Of a stretch of 11,179 nucleotides of DNA, positions 1 to 7,820 are shown piece by piece. Under the pieces are notes generated by a model. It saw only the letters and a program-made list of their open reading frames with translations, did not search any database and was not told where the DNA came from. Positions within the stretch are counted from its first letter, which is position 1; each line of letters begins with the position of its first letter. A program made the translations under genes and the position numbers. Source of the DNA: Taishania sp964580465. Lineage in GTDB: Bacteria > Bacteroidota > Bacteroidia > Flavobacteriales_D > Crocinitomicaceae. The DNA is taken from contig CAZOKJ010000053.1 in the NCBI GenBank assembly GCA_964580465.1, forward strand, positions 1-11,179, in the 5' to 3' direction.

Positions 1-199
1 CATCTTTCTATATTTTTTTCTTTATTAAACAATTTATTTTTTTACTCGAATATCCTTTTAAAACGTTTCAAAAGCTTCTTTTTAATTTTGGTTGCTATCT
101 CAAGCGTTTCTATCCAATTGGAGTAAACACGTCATTGTTTGGTTACAAAAAACACAGAAATTTTTAATTTAATTTTTTAATACATTGATTGTGAATAGA
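1..199. other. AT-rich stretch without a supported gene
   Basis: This is the sequence downstream of the minus-strand barrel gene that ends at 200. It is very A/T-rich with several T runs. I find no open frame of useful length, no G/C-containing hairpin that would make a convincing terminator, and no RNA gene. The first three bases read ATG on the minus strand, so a gene running off the left edge could start here, but nothing inside the window can confirm it. Confidence 0.5.
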
Positions 200-781
200 T
201 TATTTATCTTGTTTTTTTGCTAAAAAATTAAAGCCAAGTCCAACAGAATAAACCATTTCATCCGCCAAACCATTAATTCGTGCTAATTTATTCATCTTAG
301 AGTGTATGTATTGAACATTTCCAAAGAAATGAAAGTACTTCCAAATGTAATACCTGAACCCTACATTGAATTGAACAGCGGGCATGAATTCAACAATTGA
401 AGTGTTTTTATGTGACTGCATAACTCCAAATCCTGGTGCAAAACCTATATGTGCTTCAAAATTGTTTATAGGTAATCCATATTGCATTCCTAAAAATACG
501 CGGACATTGTTTTTCAGAAATTTAATCGTATCATTCGGTAGTAAATAATGAATATCACCACGAATACCAATGTTTTTGGTCACTTTTCCTTCTAAAAAAC
601 CTGTTACGTAATAATTAATGTCTTTTCTGTTCAACATATCAGTAGGCGAGAGCGTAGCAGAAGTACTAATCAATCCTGGGTGGATGTATGTTTCACGTTG
701 AGCAATGCTTTTAAAACTTAACATTATTAACAAAAAGCTCAATAGACTTATTATTGCTTTTTCTTTTTTCCAGCTCCCCAT
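200..781 (-). CDS. Predicted small outer-membrane beta-barrel protein, function unknown
   Basis: I do not recognise a specific family. The 193-residue product begins with charged residues (Lys5, Lys6, Lys8) and a hydrophobic stretch at about 10-23 ending in SIAQ at 25-28. This is a typical Bacteroidota signal peptide with cleavage near residue 27. The rest alternates polar and hydrophobic or aromatic residues with Gly turns, for example GFAPGFGV at 113-120 and FNVGFRYYIW at 138-147, and ends in a GLGFNF strand at 181-186. That pattern suggests an 8- to 10-strand outer-membrane barrel. The start lies 31 bp inside the end of the upstream barrel gene. The only other Met near the start (Met20) would remove the signal peptide's hydrophobic core, so I keep the upstream ATG. 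Same-strand overlap suggests co-transcription and translational coupling. The barrel call is inferred from sequence style; the gene itself is quite secure. Confidence 0.75.
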   Translation of the reverse strand: MGSWKKEKAIISLLSFLLIMLSFKSIAQRETYIHPGLISTSATLSPTDMLNRKDINYYVTGFLEGKVTKNIGIRGDIHYLLPNDTIKFLKNNVRVFLGMQYGLPINNFEAHIGFAPGFGVMQSHKNTSIVEFMPAVQFNVGFRYYIWKYFHFFGNVQYIHSKMNKLARINGLADEMVYSVGLGFNFLAKKQDK

Positions 782-1389
782 AAGTCATAAATTTTATAGT
801 TAATACCTAAATTTACCAATAAATGCCCTTCAATACCAGTGCCTTGCTTCTTGTGCAACATCACTGATCCATTTTCAATGTGTGCATGCACATCTGGACC
901 TAAGTGAAACATGTATTGAGTCAATAATGTAATGTCAAAACGTTCTGTTATGTTGAAATGAACACCTGCACCAGCTTGTATTGCAGAACTTCCTTTAGAA
1001 ATACGGTGATTTTTATCAGAATTATCTACTAAAACTGTTTTATCAAAACAATGCCCCATTACAACATAAGGTTTCACAGGTGGAGCTAATTTTTTGGTGA
1101 AATACACCATAACACTCCATCCAATGTGATAATCAGTTCGTTCCGCTAGTTGATTGATATTACCACGCATGTAATCACCAAACCATTCAGTATTGACATA
1201 ATCAGAGAGTTGAAGTCTAGCCTGACCTCCAAATCCTAAACCACCAATGCCAATTGTTTTGTGCTCAAAAGCACTCATGGTAGAACGCAGTCCAAAGGAA
1301 AATAATCCTCCCTGATTGTGTTTGATTTCCAAAGGCTGACCAAAGGAAAAAGAAACACTTAAAAGTAATAAAGCAATTAATAGTTTCAT
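751..1389 (-). CDS. Predicted outer-membrane beta-barrel protein, function unknown
   Basis: The 212-residue protein has a signal peptide: Lys2, a Leu-rich core at 3-15, and an SFGQ end at 15-18, cleaved probably just before Gln18. The mature part has repeated Gly/aromatic amphipathic strands, such as GIGGLGFGGQARLQL at 47-61, HIGWSVMVYF at 88-97, GAGVHF at 140-145 and LLVNLGINYKIYDLW at 190-204. These fit the porin-like or OmpA-like barrel superfamily common in Bacteroidota. It is relatively rich in His (for example His168 and His170 in a HAH motif, and His179), but I cannot call it metal-binding. The C-terminus is a Lys run (208-211) ending in Gln212. It lies 42 bp downstream of kdsB on the same strand and overlaps the next barrel gene by 31 bp. 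The gap to kdsB has no convincing terminator, so it could belong to the same transcript. No substrate can be assigned. Confidence 0.75.
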   Translation of the reverse strand: MKLLIALLLLSVSFSFGQPLEIKHNQGGLFSFGLRSTMSAFEHKTIGIGGLGFGGQARLQLSDYVNTEWFGDYMRGNINQLAERTDYHIGWSVMVYFTKKLAPPVKPYVVMGHCFDKTVLVDNSDKNHRISKGSSAIQAGAGVHFNITERFDITLLTQYMFHLGPDVHAHIENGSVMLHKKQGTGIEGHLLVNLGINYKIYDLWGAGKKKKQ

Positions 1390-1431
1390 AACGAATCTTT
1401 TATAAAAAACGTAGTAGTTGTCTTTTTTATT

Positions 1432-2160
1432 TTATAAATGCTTTAATACCTTATCTATATCTTCTGGAACATCAATATTAGGAGTTTCGATAGTTGTTTC
1501 AACAACACGCACATTGTAGCCATAATACAACCATCTCAATTGCTCCAAGGATTCTACTTGCTCTAATTTGGAAGGAGTTAATTGAACGACTTCCAATAGT
1601 GTTTTTTTACGAAAAGCATACAAGCCAATGTGTTTTAAATAGGGATAAAACTCAAAAGCATTTCCTTTGTAATGATAACTATTTGGTACAGCACTTCTCG
1701 AAAAATACAATGCGTTGCTGTTTGTATTGGTAATAATTTTAATGCGATTTGGATTGGTTAAATCGTCTTCTGTGATGTTTCTACTACCAAGTGTTGCAAT
1801 TTCAATGCTTGAATCTTCAAATACACTCAATAAGCTATCCAATTGATTTGGATCGACCAATGGTTCATCTCCTTGAATGTTAATGATAATATCTGCCTCT
1901 AATTGTTGTGCAATTTCACCACAGCGATCTGTTCCACTTTGATGATGTTCAGCTGTCATCATTACCTTACCACCAAATTGTTTCACGTGATCAAAAATGT
2001 GTTGGTCATCGGTTGCTACAATCACTTCACTTATTAGTTTTGCTTTTGAAGCACCTTCATAAACACGTTGAATCATTGACTTGCCTTTTAAGTCGATTAA
2101 AGGCTTACCTGGAAAACGTGATGAAGCGTAGCGGGCTGGAATAATACCGATGATTTTCAT
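1432..2160 (-). CDS. kdsB: 3-deoxy-manno-octulosonate cytidylyltransferase (CMP-Kdo synthetase)
   Basis: This cytoplasmic enzyme activates Kdo with CTP to give CMP-Kdo and pyrophosphate. CMP-Kdo is the donor for adding Kdo to lipid A in lipopolysaccharide synthesis. The 242-residue length is normal for the family. The nucleotidyltransferase signature IPARYASSRFPGKPL is at 7-21, ATDD at 49-52, the SGTDRCGE motif at 75-82 and NIQGDEPL at 94-101, where Asp98 matches the family's Mg-binding Asp. HIGLYAFRK is followed by the LEQVESLEQLR segment, and NIDVPEDID near the C-terminus carries Asp230, probably the second metal ligand. All key motifs look intact. The ATG lies only 4 nt after the stop codon of the TonB-dependent receptor, so co-transcription and coupled translation are likely. 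The product pyrophosphate would be removed by the Ppa enzyme encoded elsewhere in this window, but this is a general housekeeping link. Confidence 0.97.
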   Translation of the reverse strand: MKIIGIIPARYASSRFPGKPLIDLKGKSMIQRVYEGASKAKLISEVIVATDDQHIFDHVKQFGGKVMMTAEHHQSGTDRCGEIAQQLEADIIINIQGDEPLVDPNQLDSLLSVFEDSSIEIATLGSRNITEDDLTNPNRIKIITNTNSNALYFSRSAVPNSYHYKGNAFEFYPYLKHIGLYAFRKKTLLEVVQLTPSKLEQVESLEQLRWLYYGYNVRVVETTIETPNIDVPEDIDKVLKHL

Positions 2161-2164
2161 GTAA

Positions 2165-4528
2165 TTAGAATTTTAATTGAAGTTGTAAAATAAAGTTTCT
2201 AGGCGCTTGAATATCACCTGGACGTGTGGTGTACTCAGCATTAAATAAGTTGTTTACAATAAATGAAATGCGGTAATGCTTTAAGAAACTGTAAGCAAAA
2301 CGAGTATCAAACACCAATGCTCCATTGTCATATTTTTTACGGTATTCTTTTAAACCTGGCAAAATGTATTGACCCAAAATGTTTTCTTCAAAGATACGAT
2401 CGATATTAACCACACGGCTATTGTATCTTCCTGAGAATCCTAAACTAAATCCTTTCCAAGTTACTTCAACATCACCTCGGAACATGTGCTTAAAACGATA
2501 TTTTAGCGTCTTATCCCATGTGTTTTCAGCTTGATTGTAGGTTGACAAACTAACCACATAAGCTGAATCATTGTTCAAAGAAATAGGATTCATATAAGTA
2601 TATCCAATTAAAGAAGCAATTTCAACTTCTCCGATGGTACCGATAGAAGAGAACGATGCTTCCAAACCTGTAATACGCGCTCTTTCATTATTATTGGCTC
2701 TAAAACCAATCCATTTACCTAAGTAACCTGGATCATTTTTATCAATACTGATTTCAATAGAATCTGGATTATAAATTCCAAATTCAAATTCCATCATGTC
2801 GTTGTAATGATTGATGAATCCTACTATGTCAACAAAACCTTTCCAATTTTTCCCAATAGGAATAACTTGCTTCACACCAAATTCTGCTGCCCATCCTTTT
2901 TCTGGACGTAATGCCATGTTTGGAAAGATATTTAACGCTCCTACGTTTGTAACAGTGTATCTTTCAGCAATGGAAGGATAGCGTATTCCTTGCCCATAAG
3001 AAGCTCTTAAGTGTGTACCTTTTACTGGTTCGTAATGAATTCCCGTTCTGAAAATTGGATAAACTGGCATTTTTGCAGTTGAATCCTTCTTAAGGTAGAA
3101 GTAAGAATCACCTTGAATACGGTCTTGCTCATAATACTCAGTTCTAAATCCTGCCGTAATATCCAATTTCTTTAAAAAGTTTTGTTCTAATTGGAAGTAT
3201 AATGCACCATTTAAAGAATTATGTTGACCATATAAATTAGAATGAATCGTTCCATGAATTGCAGTCAAACCTGTTGTGACAGTCATACCAAAATCGAAAC
3301 GACGTTGGAATTGATAATCTCCATAAGACATAATAGAAGAAGAAGTTTGTCCTTCATTGTATAAATTCTTATTTTGAACATAGTACATTCGTGTTTTTAA
3401 GCTATGCTTGTTGGCGTATTTATCTACGTAAGTAACATAAGGATCCACATTAACACGTGTTCCTCTGAAGTTTCCAAGTGTTGACCCTGGATCTTTTGGA
3501 TCAATTCCTCCCATCGGCTGATAGGCCAATGAATCGTTTTCCCATAACACGAAGTTAGTATTTCGTTGAATTTGAGCGTTGAAACCTAAGCCAACTTTTA
3601 ATCCTCTAACTTTTAATGGTTTGTAGAAAATAGAACCTGATAAGCGTCCTCTGTGAACACCTTCCCCTTGACGATAGCCTTTGTCATTGGTTTTATTCGC
3701 AGCAACTGTAAAACCAATTTCCTTAAACATTTTGCCATAATAGATATCAACTAAATCTGAAACAGGGCTTGTTTTCCACCATTTCAATGATGCTCTCTTC
3801 GGATTATCATAAATACCAACTTGATATTTCGCTCTAAATTCTCCTTCTTTAGTTGGTTCACGCTCACTTAATGAAATAATCCCATTGAGTGCTCCACTAC
3901 CATATAAAACGGATGACGCTCCTTTGATTACCTCAATTTGAGAAGCACTTTCCATTGGAATTGAATTGAATTTTACGTCGCCAGCATCTGCTGAAACTAG
4001 CGGCATACCATCCCATAAAACCATCACACGACTTCCTGCACCATAAGCAAAACCTGATCCCCCTCGAATACTTACTTGACCGTCCATTGTTTGAACCCCA
4101 GGAGTTTGTGCCACAGCATCTTCTAAATCAGTAAAACCTTTGTTTGCTATAAGTTCTGCTTTTAAGACATCCATCGAAACAGTTACTTCTTCAATGTTTT
4201 GACCTCTACGCCCTGCTGTTACTACCACTGTTTCAATCGTCTTTGTAGGCTCAGATAAAGTAATGGTTATTGTACCAGGTGCGTTAACAACTGTTGTGTC
4301 ATTGGCATAACCACCCATTATGGTAATTATGGTTAATGGAAAATCAGTTTCTTTTGTAATGATTTGAAATTTACCCTCGGCATCACTTAAGGCCTTGGAT
4401 TGGTTAGATGCAGTTATTTTTGCACCCATAACTCCTTCCTTTGTTGTATGGTCTTTTATCACACCTGAAACCTGACTAGATGCAAAAAAAGGAAGAAAAC
4501 CTAAAAAAAAAGTAGCAAGTTGTTTCAT
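2165..4528 (-). CDS. TonB-dependent outer-membrane receptor
   Basis: This is a 787-residue outer-membrane active transporter driven by TonB-ExbBD. The order is: signal peptide (about 1-18, hydrophobic to FASSQ); a carboxypeptidase-regulatory-like beta-sandwich at about 20-92, typical of Bacteroidota receptors; a TonB-box-like TVVVTAGRR at 100-108; a plug domain at about 115-225 with QTPGVQ (141-146), VSIRGGSGFAYG (152-163), VMVLWDGMPL (168-177) and IEVIKGASSVLYGSGALNGII (198-218); then a barrel of about 560 residues. The last strand ends in LQLKF with a terminal Phe, the usual signal for BAM-mediated insertion. The protein is full length. No SusD-type lipoprotein, Fur-box or riboswitch is visible, so I cannot name a substrate. 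Ferric siderophore, cobalamin, metal or peptide all remain possible. kdsB follows after 4 nt, and dprA is divergent across 48 bp. Confidence 0.95.
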   Translation of the reverse strand: MKQLATFFLGFLPFFASSQVSGVIKDHTTKEGVMGAKITASNQSKALSDAEGKFQIITKETDFPLTIITIMGGYANDTTVVNAPGTITITLSEPTKTIETVVVTAGRRGQNIEEVTVSMDVLKAELIANKGFTDLEDAVAQTPGVQTMDGQVSIRGGSGFAYGAGSRVMVLWDGMPLVSADAGDVKFNSIPMESASQIEVIKGASSVLYGSGALNGIISLSEREPTKEGEFRAKYQVGIYDNPKRASLKWWKTSPVSDLVDIYYGKMFKEIGFTVAANKTNDKGYRQGEGVHRGRLSGSIFYKPLKVRGLKVGLGFNAQIQRNTNFVLWENDSLAYQPMGGIDPKDPGSTLGNFRGTRVNVDPYVTYVDKYANKHSLKTRMYYVQNKNLYNEGQTSSSIMSYGDYQFQRRFDFGMTVTTGLTAIHGTIHSNLYGQHNSLNGALYFQLEQNFLKKLDITAGFRTEYYEQDRIQGDSYFYLKKDSTAKMPVYPIFRTGIHYEPVKGTHLRASYGQGIRYPSIAERYTVTNVGALNIFPNMALRPEKGWAAEFGVKQVIPIGKNWKGFVDIVGFINHYNDMMEFEFGIYNPDSIEISIDKNDPGYLGKWIGFRANNNERARITGLEASFSSIGTIGEVEIASLIGYTYMNPISLNNDSAYVVSLSTYNQAENTWDKTLKYRFKHMFRGDVEVTWKGFSLGFSGRYNSRVVNIDRIFEENILGQYILPGLKEYRKKYDNGALVFDTRFAYSFLKHYRISFIVNNLFNAEYTTRPGDIQAPRNFILQLQLKF

Positions 4529-4576
4529 AAATACATTCTTTTATTCTATCTTTAAGATGCCTAAAATACAAAAATT
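4529..4576. promoter_or_regulatory. Divergent intergenic region with weak promoter candidates for dprA and the receptor
   Basis: These 48 bp separate the divergent dprA and receptor genes and must hold or adjoin both promoters. On the plus strand TATCTTTA at 4547-4554 matches 7 of 8 positions of the Bacteroidota TAnnTTTG box, with a TTG at 4520-4522. The gap of 24 nt is slightly long, and the box lies 22 nt before the dprA start. On the minus strand 4569-4576 reads AATTTTTG, also one base off, with a TTG at 4601-4603, again 24 nt away. Neither is an exact match, and there is no clear operator palindrome. Confidence 0.35.
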
Positions 4577-5674
4577 GTGAAACACAACAAACCTATTTAT
4601 CAAATTGCTCTTACGCAATTGTGTGGTTTCGGACCTGTAAGGACGAAACAACTACTTCAGCATGTGGAACAAGTTGAAGATATATTTACTCTGTCATTCA
4701 AAGAGTTATCAAAATTATCAGGATTTAATACAGCTATTTTAAAGAAAATGGAGCGAGAATTAGCTCTTCAAAAAGCGGTCGAAATTTTTAACGAAATTTC
4801 TAAATTTGGTATTAATTTCATCTTTTACACGCAATCTGAGTACCCAAGAAGACTCAAACAATGTGAAGATGCACCTTTGGTTATTTATTCAAAAGGGGAG
4901 ATGGATTTAAACAATACGCGATTTGTTGCTGTTGTCGGCACAAGAGATGCTACGGAGTATGGAAAACGTATTTGTACGGAATTAATTCAACAGTTTGTCG
5001 GCACGGATATTGTTGTGGTTAGCGGCATGGCTTATGGTATTGATATCGCTATTCATCAATTGTGCATTCAACATGGTGTGCCTACAATCGGAGTTATGGC
5101 ACATGGATTGGAAATTGTCTATCCTCATTTGCATCGTTCAACAGCTAAAAAAATGCTCAATGATGGTGGTTTAATCTCTGAATACCCGCCAAATACGAAA
5201 CCAGATCGAGAAAATTTCCCGATGCGCAACCGTATTGTTGCCGGATTGTGTGATGCAACCATTGTTGTTGAAAGTAAAATCAAAGGAGGGTCTTTAATAA
5301 CAGCTGATTTAGCCAATGATTACAACCGTGATGTTTTTGCTTATCCTGGAAGTATTTACGATGAAAATTCGGCTGGTTGCAACAATCTTATTGCTAATCA
5401 AAAAGCACAATTAATTCGCAATGGACAAGACTTTTTAGAAAAAATGGGCTGGAATTTGAACATCCCTAATCCTGTTCAACGTGCAATTTTTCCAACACTC
5501 TCTGATGAAGAACAATCGGTTGTTAAGTTGTTAGAGTCTTCTGGTGTAATGAACATAGATACCATGGCAATGCAGTTAAACTTTCCTTCTTCTAAATTGA
5601 GCGTGCTTTTGTTTCAGCTAGAAATGAATGGACTGGTGTCAAGTTTACCTGGAAACCGTTGTCAATTGGTTTGA
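4577..5674 (+). CDS. dprA: DNA-processing protein DprA
   Basis: DprA binds incoming single-stranded DNA in the cytoplasm during natural transformation, protects it and loads RecA. The 365-residue protein has an N-terminal helical, helix-hairpin-helix-like part (about 8-60, with GFGPVRTKQLL at 17-27 and LSKLSGFNTAILKKM at 44-58). The Rossmann-like DprA core follows: AVVGTRDATEYGKR at 118-131, VVSGMAYGIDIAIH at 147-160, GLEIVYP at 177-183, the hallmark FPMRNRIVAGL at 214-224 and ESKIKGGSLITA at 232-243. A C-terminal winged-helix (DML1-like) domain covers about 307-365. The Tyr in SGMAYGID, where many families have Arg, is in my recollection common in Bacteroidota. The start is GTG: an in-frame TAA at 4562-4564 excludes a longer form, and the next Met (58) would cut into the N-terminal domain. 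A DprA gene is also found in bacteria not known to be competent. Confidence 0.97.
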   Translation: MKHNKPIYQIALTQLCGFGPVRTKQLLQHVEQVEDIFTLSFKELSKLSGFNTAILKKMERELALQKAVEIFNEISKFGINFIFYTQSEYPRRLKQCEDAPLVIYSKGEMDLNNTRFVAVVGTRDATEYGKRICTELIQQFVGTDIVVVSGMAYGIDIAIHQLCIQHGVPTIGVMAHGLEIVYPHLHRSTAKKMLNDGGLISEYPPNTKPDRENFPMRNRIVAGLCDATIVVESKIKGGSLITADLANDYNRDVFAYPGSIYDENSAGCNNLIANQKAQLIRNGQDFLEKMGWNLNIPNPVQRAIFPTLSDEEQSVVKLLESSGVMNIDTMAMQLNFPSSKLSVLLFQLEMNGLVSSLPGNRCQLV

Positions 5675-5755
5675 GTTTGCTTTTCTTTGTCTGTTTTTCT
5701 AATTTTTAGCTTTTAAAATGTACTTTTACAAAGTTTTTAACGTTGAAATAAATGC

Positions 5756-6874
5756 ATGAAGAAAAAGCGAGCAATAGTTTCTGTAACCAATGATCTTTAC
5801 ACCGATCAACGTGTGGACAAGGTGTGCCTGTTTCTTGTGAAACAAGGGTACGATGTGCTATTGGTTGGAAGAAAAAGGAAAAACAGCCTTCCCTTGCCTC
5901 AACGATCTTATGCCACTCACCGTATGCGTCTTATTTTTGATAAAGGTGCACTTTTCTATGCGGAATATAACCTACGCTTGTTTTTGTTTTTGCTTTTTAA
6001 GCGTTCAGATATATTGGTTTCCAATGATTTGGATACCTTGTTGGCTAATTATTGTGCCAAGTTGTTTAAATACGATGCGCGCTTGGTTTATGACTCTCAT
6101 GAATATTTTACAGAAGTACCTGAATTGCAAGGTCGTTATGCTAAAAAGGTTTGGGAAAGTATCGAAATGTATGTATTTCCCACATTGACAGAAATATATA
6201 CTGTAAACCAATCCATTGCTGACCTCTATCAACAAAAGTATCAAAAAGAACTAAAAATTGTTCGGAATGTTTCTCCACTTTGGCAAGCTGAAAATTTACT
6301 TTCTAAAAAGGAACTAGGTTTACCCGAAGACCGACCAATCATTATCATTCAAGGAGCTGGAATTAATGTGGATAGGGGAGCAGAAGAAGCTGTAGAGGCA
6401 ATTAAATGGGTTGATGATGCGTGTCTAATTATTGTTGGAGATGGTGACGTTGTTCCTCAATTAAAACAATTCGTGGAAGAACATCATTTGCAGGAAAAAG
6501 TCTTGTTTTTTGGTAAACAACCTTATTTACGAATGATGAATTATACCTATCATGCTTCCATAGGTTTAACACTGGATAAAGATACAAATATCAATTATCG
6601 TTATTCGTTACCAAATAAACTATTTGATTACATTCACACCAATACAGCTGTAATTTGCACTCCTTTAGTTGAGGTAAAACGCATTGTTGAAGAATATCAA
6701 GTTGGTGTTGTGTTAGAAGAATTGAACGCGCAGTCGCTGGCTGCTACTATTTCCAATTTATTAAACGACCATGAGCGTTTGTCTTTGTTTCACGCAAATT
6801 GCGAAAACGCTAAAAAAGCTCTTAATTGGGAAGAAGAAACGAAAGTGCTGGAATTGTTTTATCCTAAGTGTTAA
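5756..6874 (+). CDS. GT-B (GT4-like) glycosyltransferase
   Basis: The 372-residue protein is predicted to be cytoplasmic or membrane-peripheral and to move a sugar from a nucleotide-sugar to a surface glycan or lipid-linked acceptor. Two Rossmann-like halves are visible. The N-terminal acceptor half has TNDLYTDQRVDKVCLFL at 11-27, GYDVLLVGRK at 31-40, SNDLDTL at 89-95 and VYDSHEYFTEVPEL at 111-124. The C-terminal nucleotide-binding half has IIIIQGAGINVDRGAEEAVEA at 195-215, IIVGDGD at 225-231 and VLFFGKQP at 249-256. SLPNKLFDYI at 284-293 sits where family 4 enzymes keep their donor-binding Glu-rich motif. Here the canonical EX7E pattern is not obvious, so exact family membership is uncertain. 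It follows dprA after 81 bp without a clear terminator. TACTTTTA at 5721-5728 is a weak promoter candidate. A GT2 enzyme starts 3 nt downstream, pointing to a two-gene glycan unit. Donor and acceptor are unknown. Confidence 0.9.
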   Translation: MKKKRAIVSVTNDLYTDQRVDKVCLFLVKQGYDVLLVGRKRKNSLPLPQRSYATHRMRLIFDKGALFYAEYNLRLFLFLLFKRSDILVSNDLDTLLANYCAKLFKYDARLVYDSHEYFTEVPELQGRYAKKVWESIEMYVFPTLTEIYTVNQSIADLYQQKYQKELKIVRNVSPLWQAENLLSKKELGLPEDRPIIIIQGAGINVDRGAEEAVEAIKWVDDACLIIVGDGDVVPQLKQFVEEHHLQEKVLFFGKQPYLRMMNYTYHASIGLTLDKDTNINYRYSLPNKLFDYIHTNTAVICTPLVEVKRIVEEYQVGVVLEELNAQSLAATISNLLNDHERLSLFHANCENAKKALNWEEETKVLELFYPKC

Positions 6875-6877
6875 GTT

Positions 6878-7762
6878 ATGATTAGTATTTGCATTCCTAT
6901 TTATAATTTTGATGTCAGAACGTTGGTCGATGACCTGTTCAAGCAATTACAAGAAGGGGATGAGATTGTGTTAATTGATGATGCTTCTTTGGATGAATTT
7001 AAACAAATGAATGCAACTATATCGAACAAATATGCCCAATCTATTTTATTAGAAAACAACGTTGGAAGGTCTAAAATCCGCAATTTATTTTTAAATTATG
7101 CGAAAAATGATTATTTATTGTTCTTAGATTGTGATGTTCAAGTTATTTCAAGTGACTTTTTAGAACGATACAGAAACTCCATTTTTGAGAAAAAAAAGTT
7201 GGTTTGTGGTGGACGTTTGTATCCTGATATTTGTCCTTCAGAGCAACAAGTGTTGAGGTGGAAATATGGCCATCAAAGAGAATCTCAAAATGCTGTTTTG
7301 CGTTCGCAAGCTGCAAATCGTTCATTTATGACCAATAATTTTTTAATTAAACGTGATTTATTGGAGCGTTTTCCGTTTGATGAGCGTTTAACGCAATACG
7401 GACATGAGGATACCTTGTTAGGAATTCAGCTCAACAATGCAGGAATAAAAATAACGCATATAGAAAATCCAATTTTGAATGGAGACATTGAAACCAACGT
7501 AGTTTTTATGGATAAAACGGAACGTGCGCTTCAAAATTTAAAACAAATCTGTACTTTTTATGAAGACAAACAGAGTTTGCGCTCTTTTGTTAGCTTGTTG
7601 AAGACAAATCATCAATTCGAGAAACTTCATCTCAGCGGTTTTTTACGCTTAAGCCACCACTTAATAGGTTCTACTTTGAAAAAGTCTTTAATTCGCTCAA
7701 AATCGCCCTCTATGCTTGTTTTTAACTTTTATAAGTTGCTTTATTATTCTTCATTGAAGTAG
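6878..7762 (+). CDS. Family 2 (GT-A) glycosyltransferase
   Basis: The 294-residue GT-A enzyme shows family 2 motifs in order: ISICIPIYN at 2-10, the nucleotide-binding IDDAS at 33-37, NVGRSKIRN at 61-69, and LFLDCDVQV at 81-89 with the metal-binding DxD (Asp84, Asp86). GHED at 175-178 is the probable catalytic-acid region. MTNNFLIKRDLLERFPFDERL at 151-171 is the conserved segment before it. No membrane helices are evident, so it is probably cytoplasmic and acts on a membrane-bound or soluble acceptor. The C-terminal 80 residues are basic and helical and resemble the tails of other Bacteroidota GT2 proteins. The start lies 3 nt after the stop of the GT-B enzyme, so the two are almost certainly co-transcribed. 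The gene ends 9 nt before a bidirectional terminator. The sugar transferred cannot be read from the sequence. Confidence 0.93.
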   Translation: MISICIPIYNFDVRTLVDDLFKQLQEGDEIVLIDDASLDEFKQMNATISNKYAQSILLENNVGRSKIRNLFLNYAKNDYLLFLDCDVQVISSDFLERYRNSIFEKKKLVCGGRLYPDICPSEQQVLRWKYGHQRESQNAVLRSQAANRSFMTNNFLIKRDLLERFPFDERLTQYGHEDTLLGIQLNNAGIKITHIENPILNGDIETNVVFMDKTERALQNLKQICTFYEDKQSLRSFVSLLKTNHQFEKLHLSGFLRLSHHLIGSTLKKSLIRSKSPSMLVFNFYKLLYYSSLK

Positions 7763-7771
7763 AAACAAAAA

Positions 7772-7797
7772 AAAGACCACCCAATAGGGTAGTCTTT
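7772..7797. terminator. Bidirectional hairpin terminator
   Basis: AAAGAC (7772-7777) pairs with GTCTTT (7792-7797) and ACCC (7779-7782) with GGGT (7787-7790), with one C-A mismatch and an AATA loop. On the minus strand the stem runs directly into a T run (8 A's at 7767-7774 on the plus strand), giving a good intrinsic terminator for the small secreted-protein gene. On the plus strand the tail TTTCTT is weaker but plausibly ends the glycosyltransferase transcript. Confidence 0.85.
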
Positions 7798-7820
7798 CTT
7801 AGTACTATTTCAAAAAAATA

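Noticed and set aside
1..3. ATG on the minus strand at the window edge as the start of a neighbouring gene
   Set aside because: A single codon at the edge is not evidence, and no clear promoter precedes it.
1390..1431. Possible terminator between kdsB and the downstream barrel gene
   Set aside because: A and T runs flank the gap, but pairing needs a bulge and has almost no G-C pairs, so it is not separable from ordinary AT-rich sequence.
1494..2144. Open frames on the plus strand across kdsB
   Set aside because: They are antisense to a clearly conserved gene, have no domain signature and no initiation context.
5853..6244. Open frames on both strands inside the GT-B glycosyltransferase gene
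   Set aside because: Cys/Phe-rich or Ile-rich products without signatures, fully explained as other frames of an intact conserved gene.
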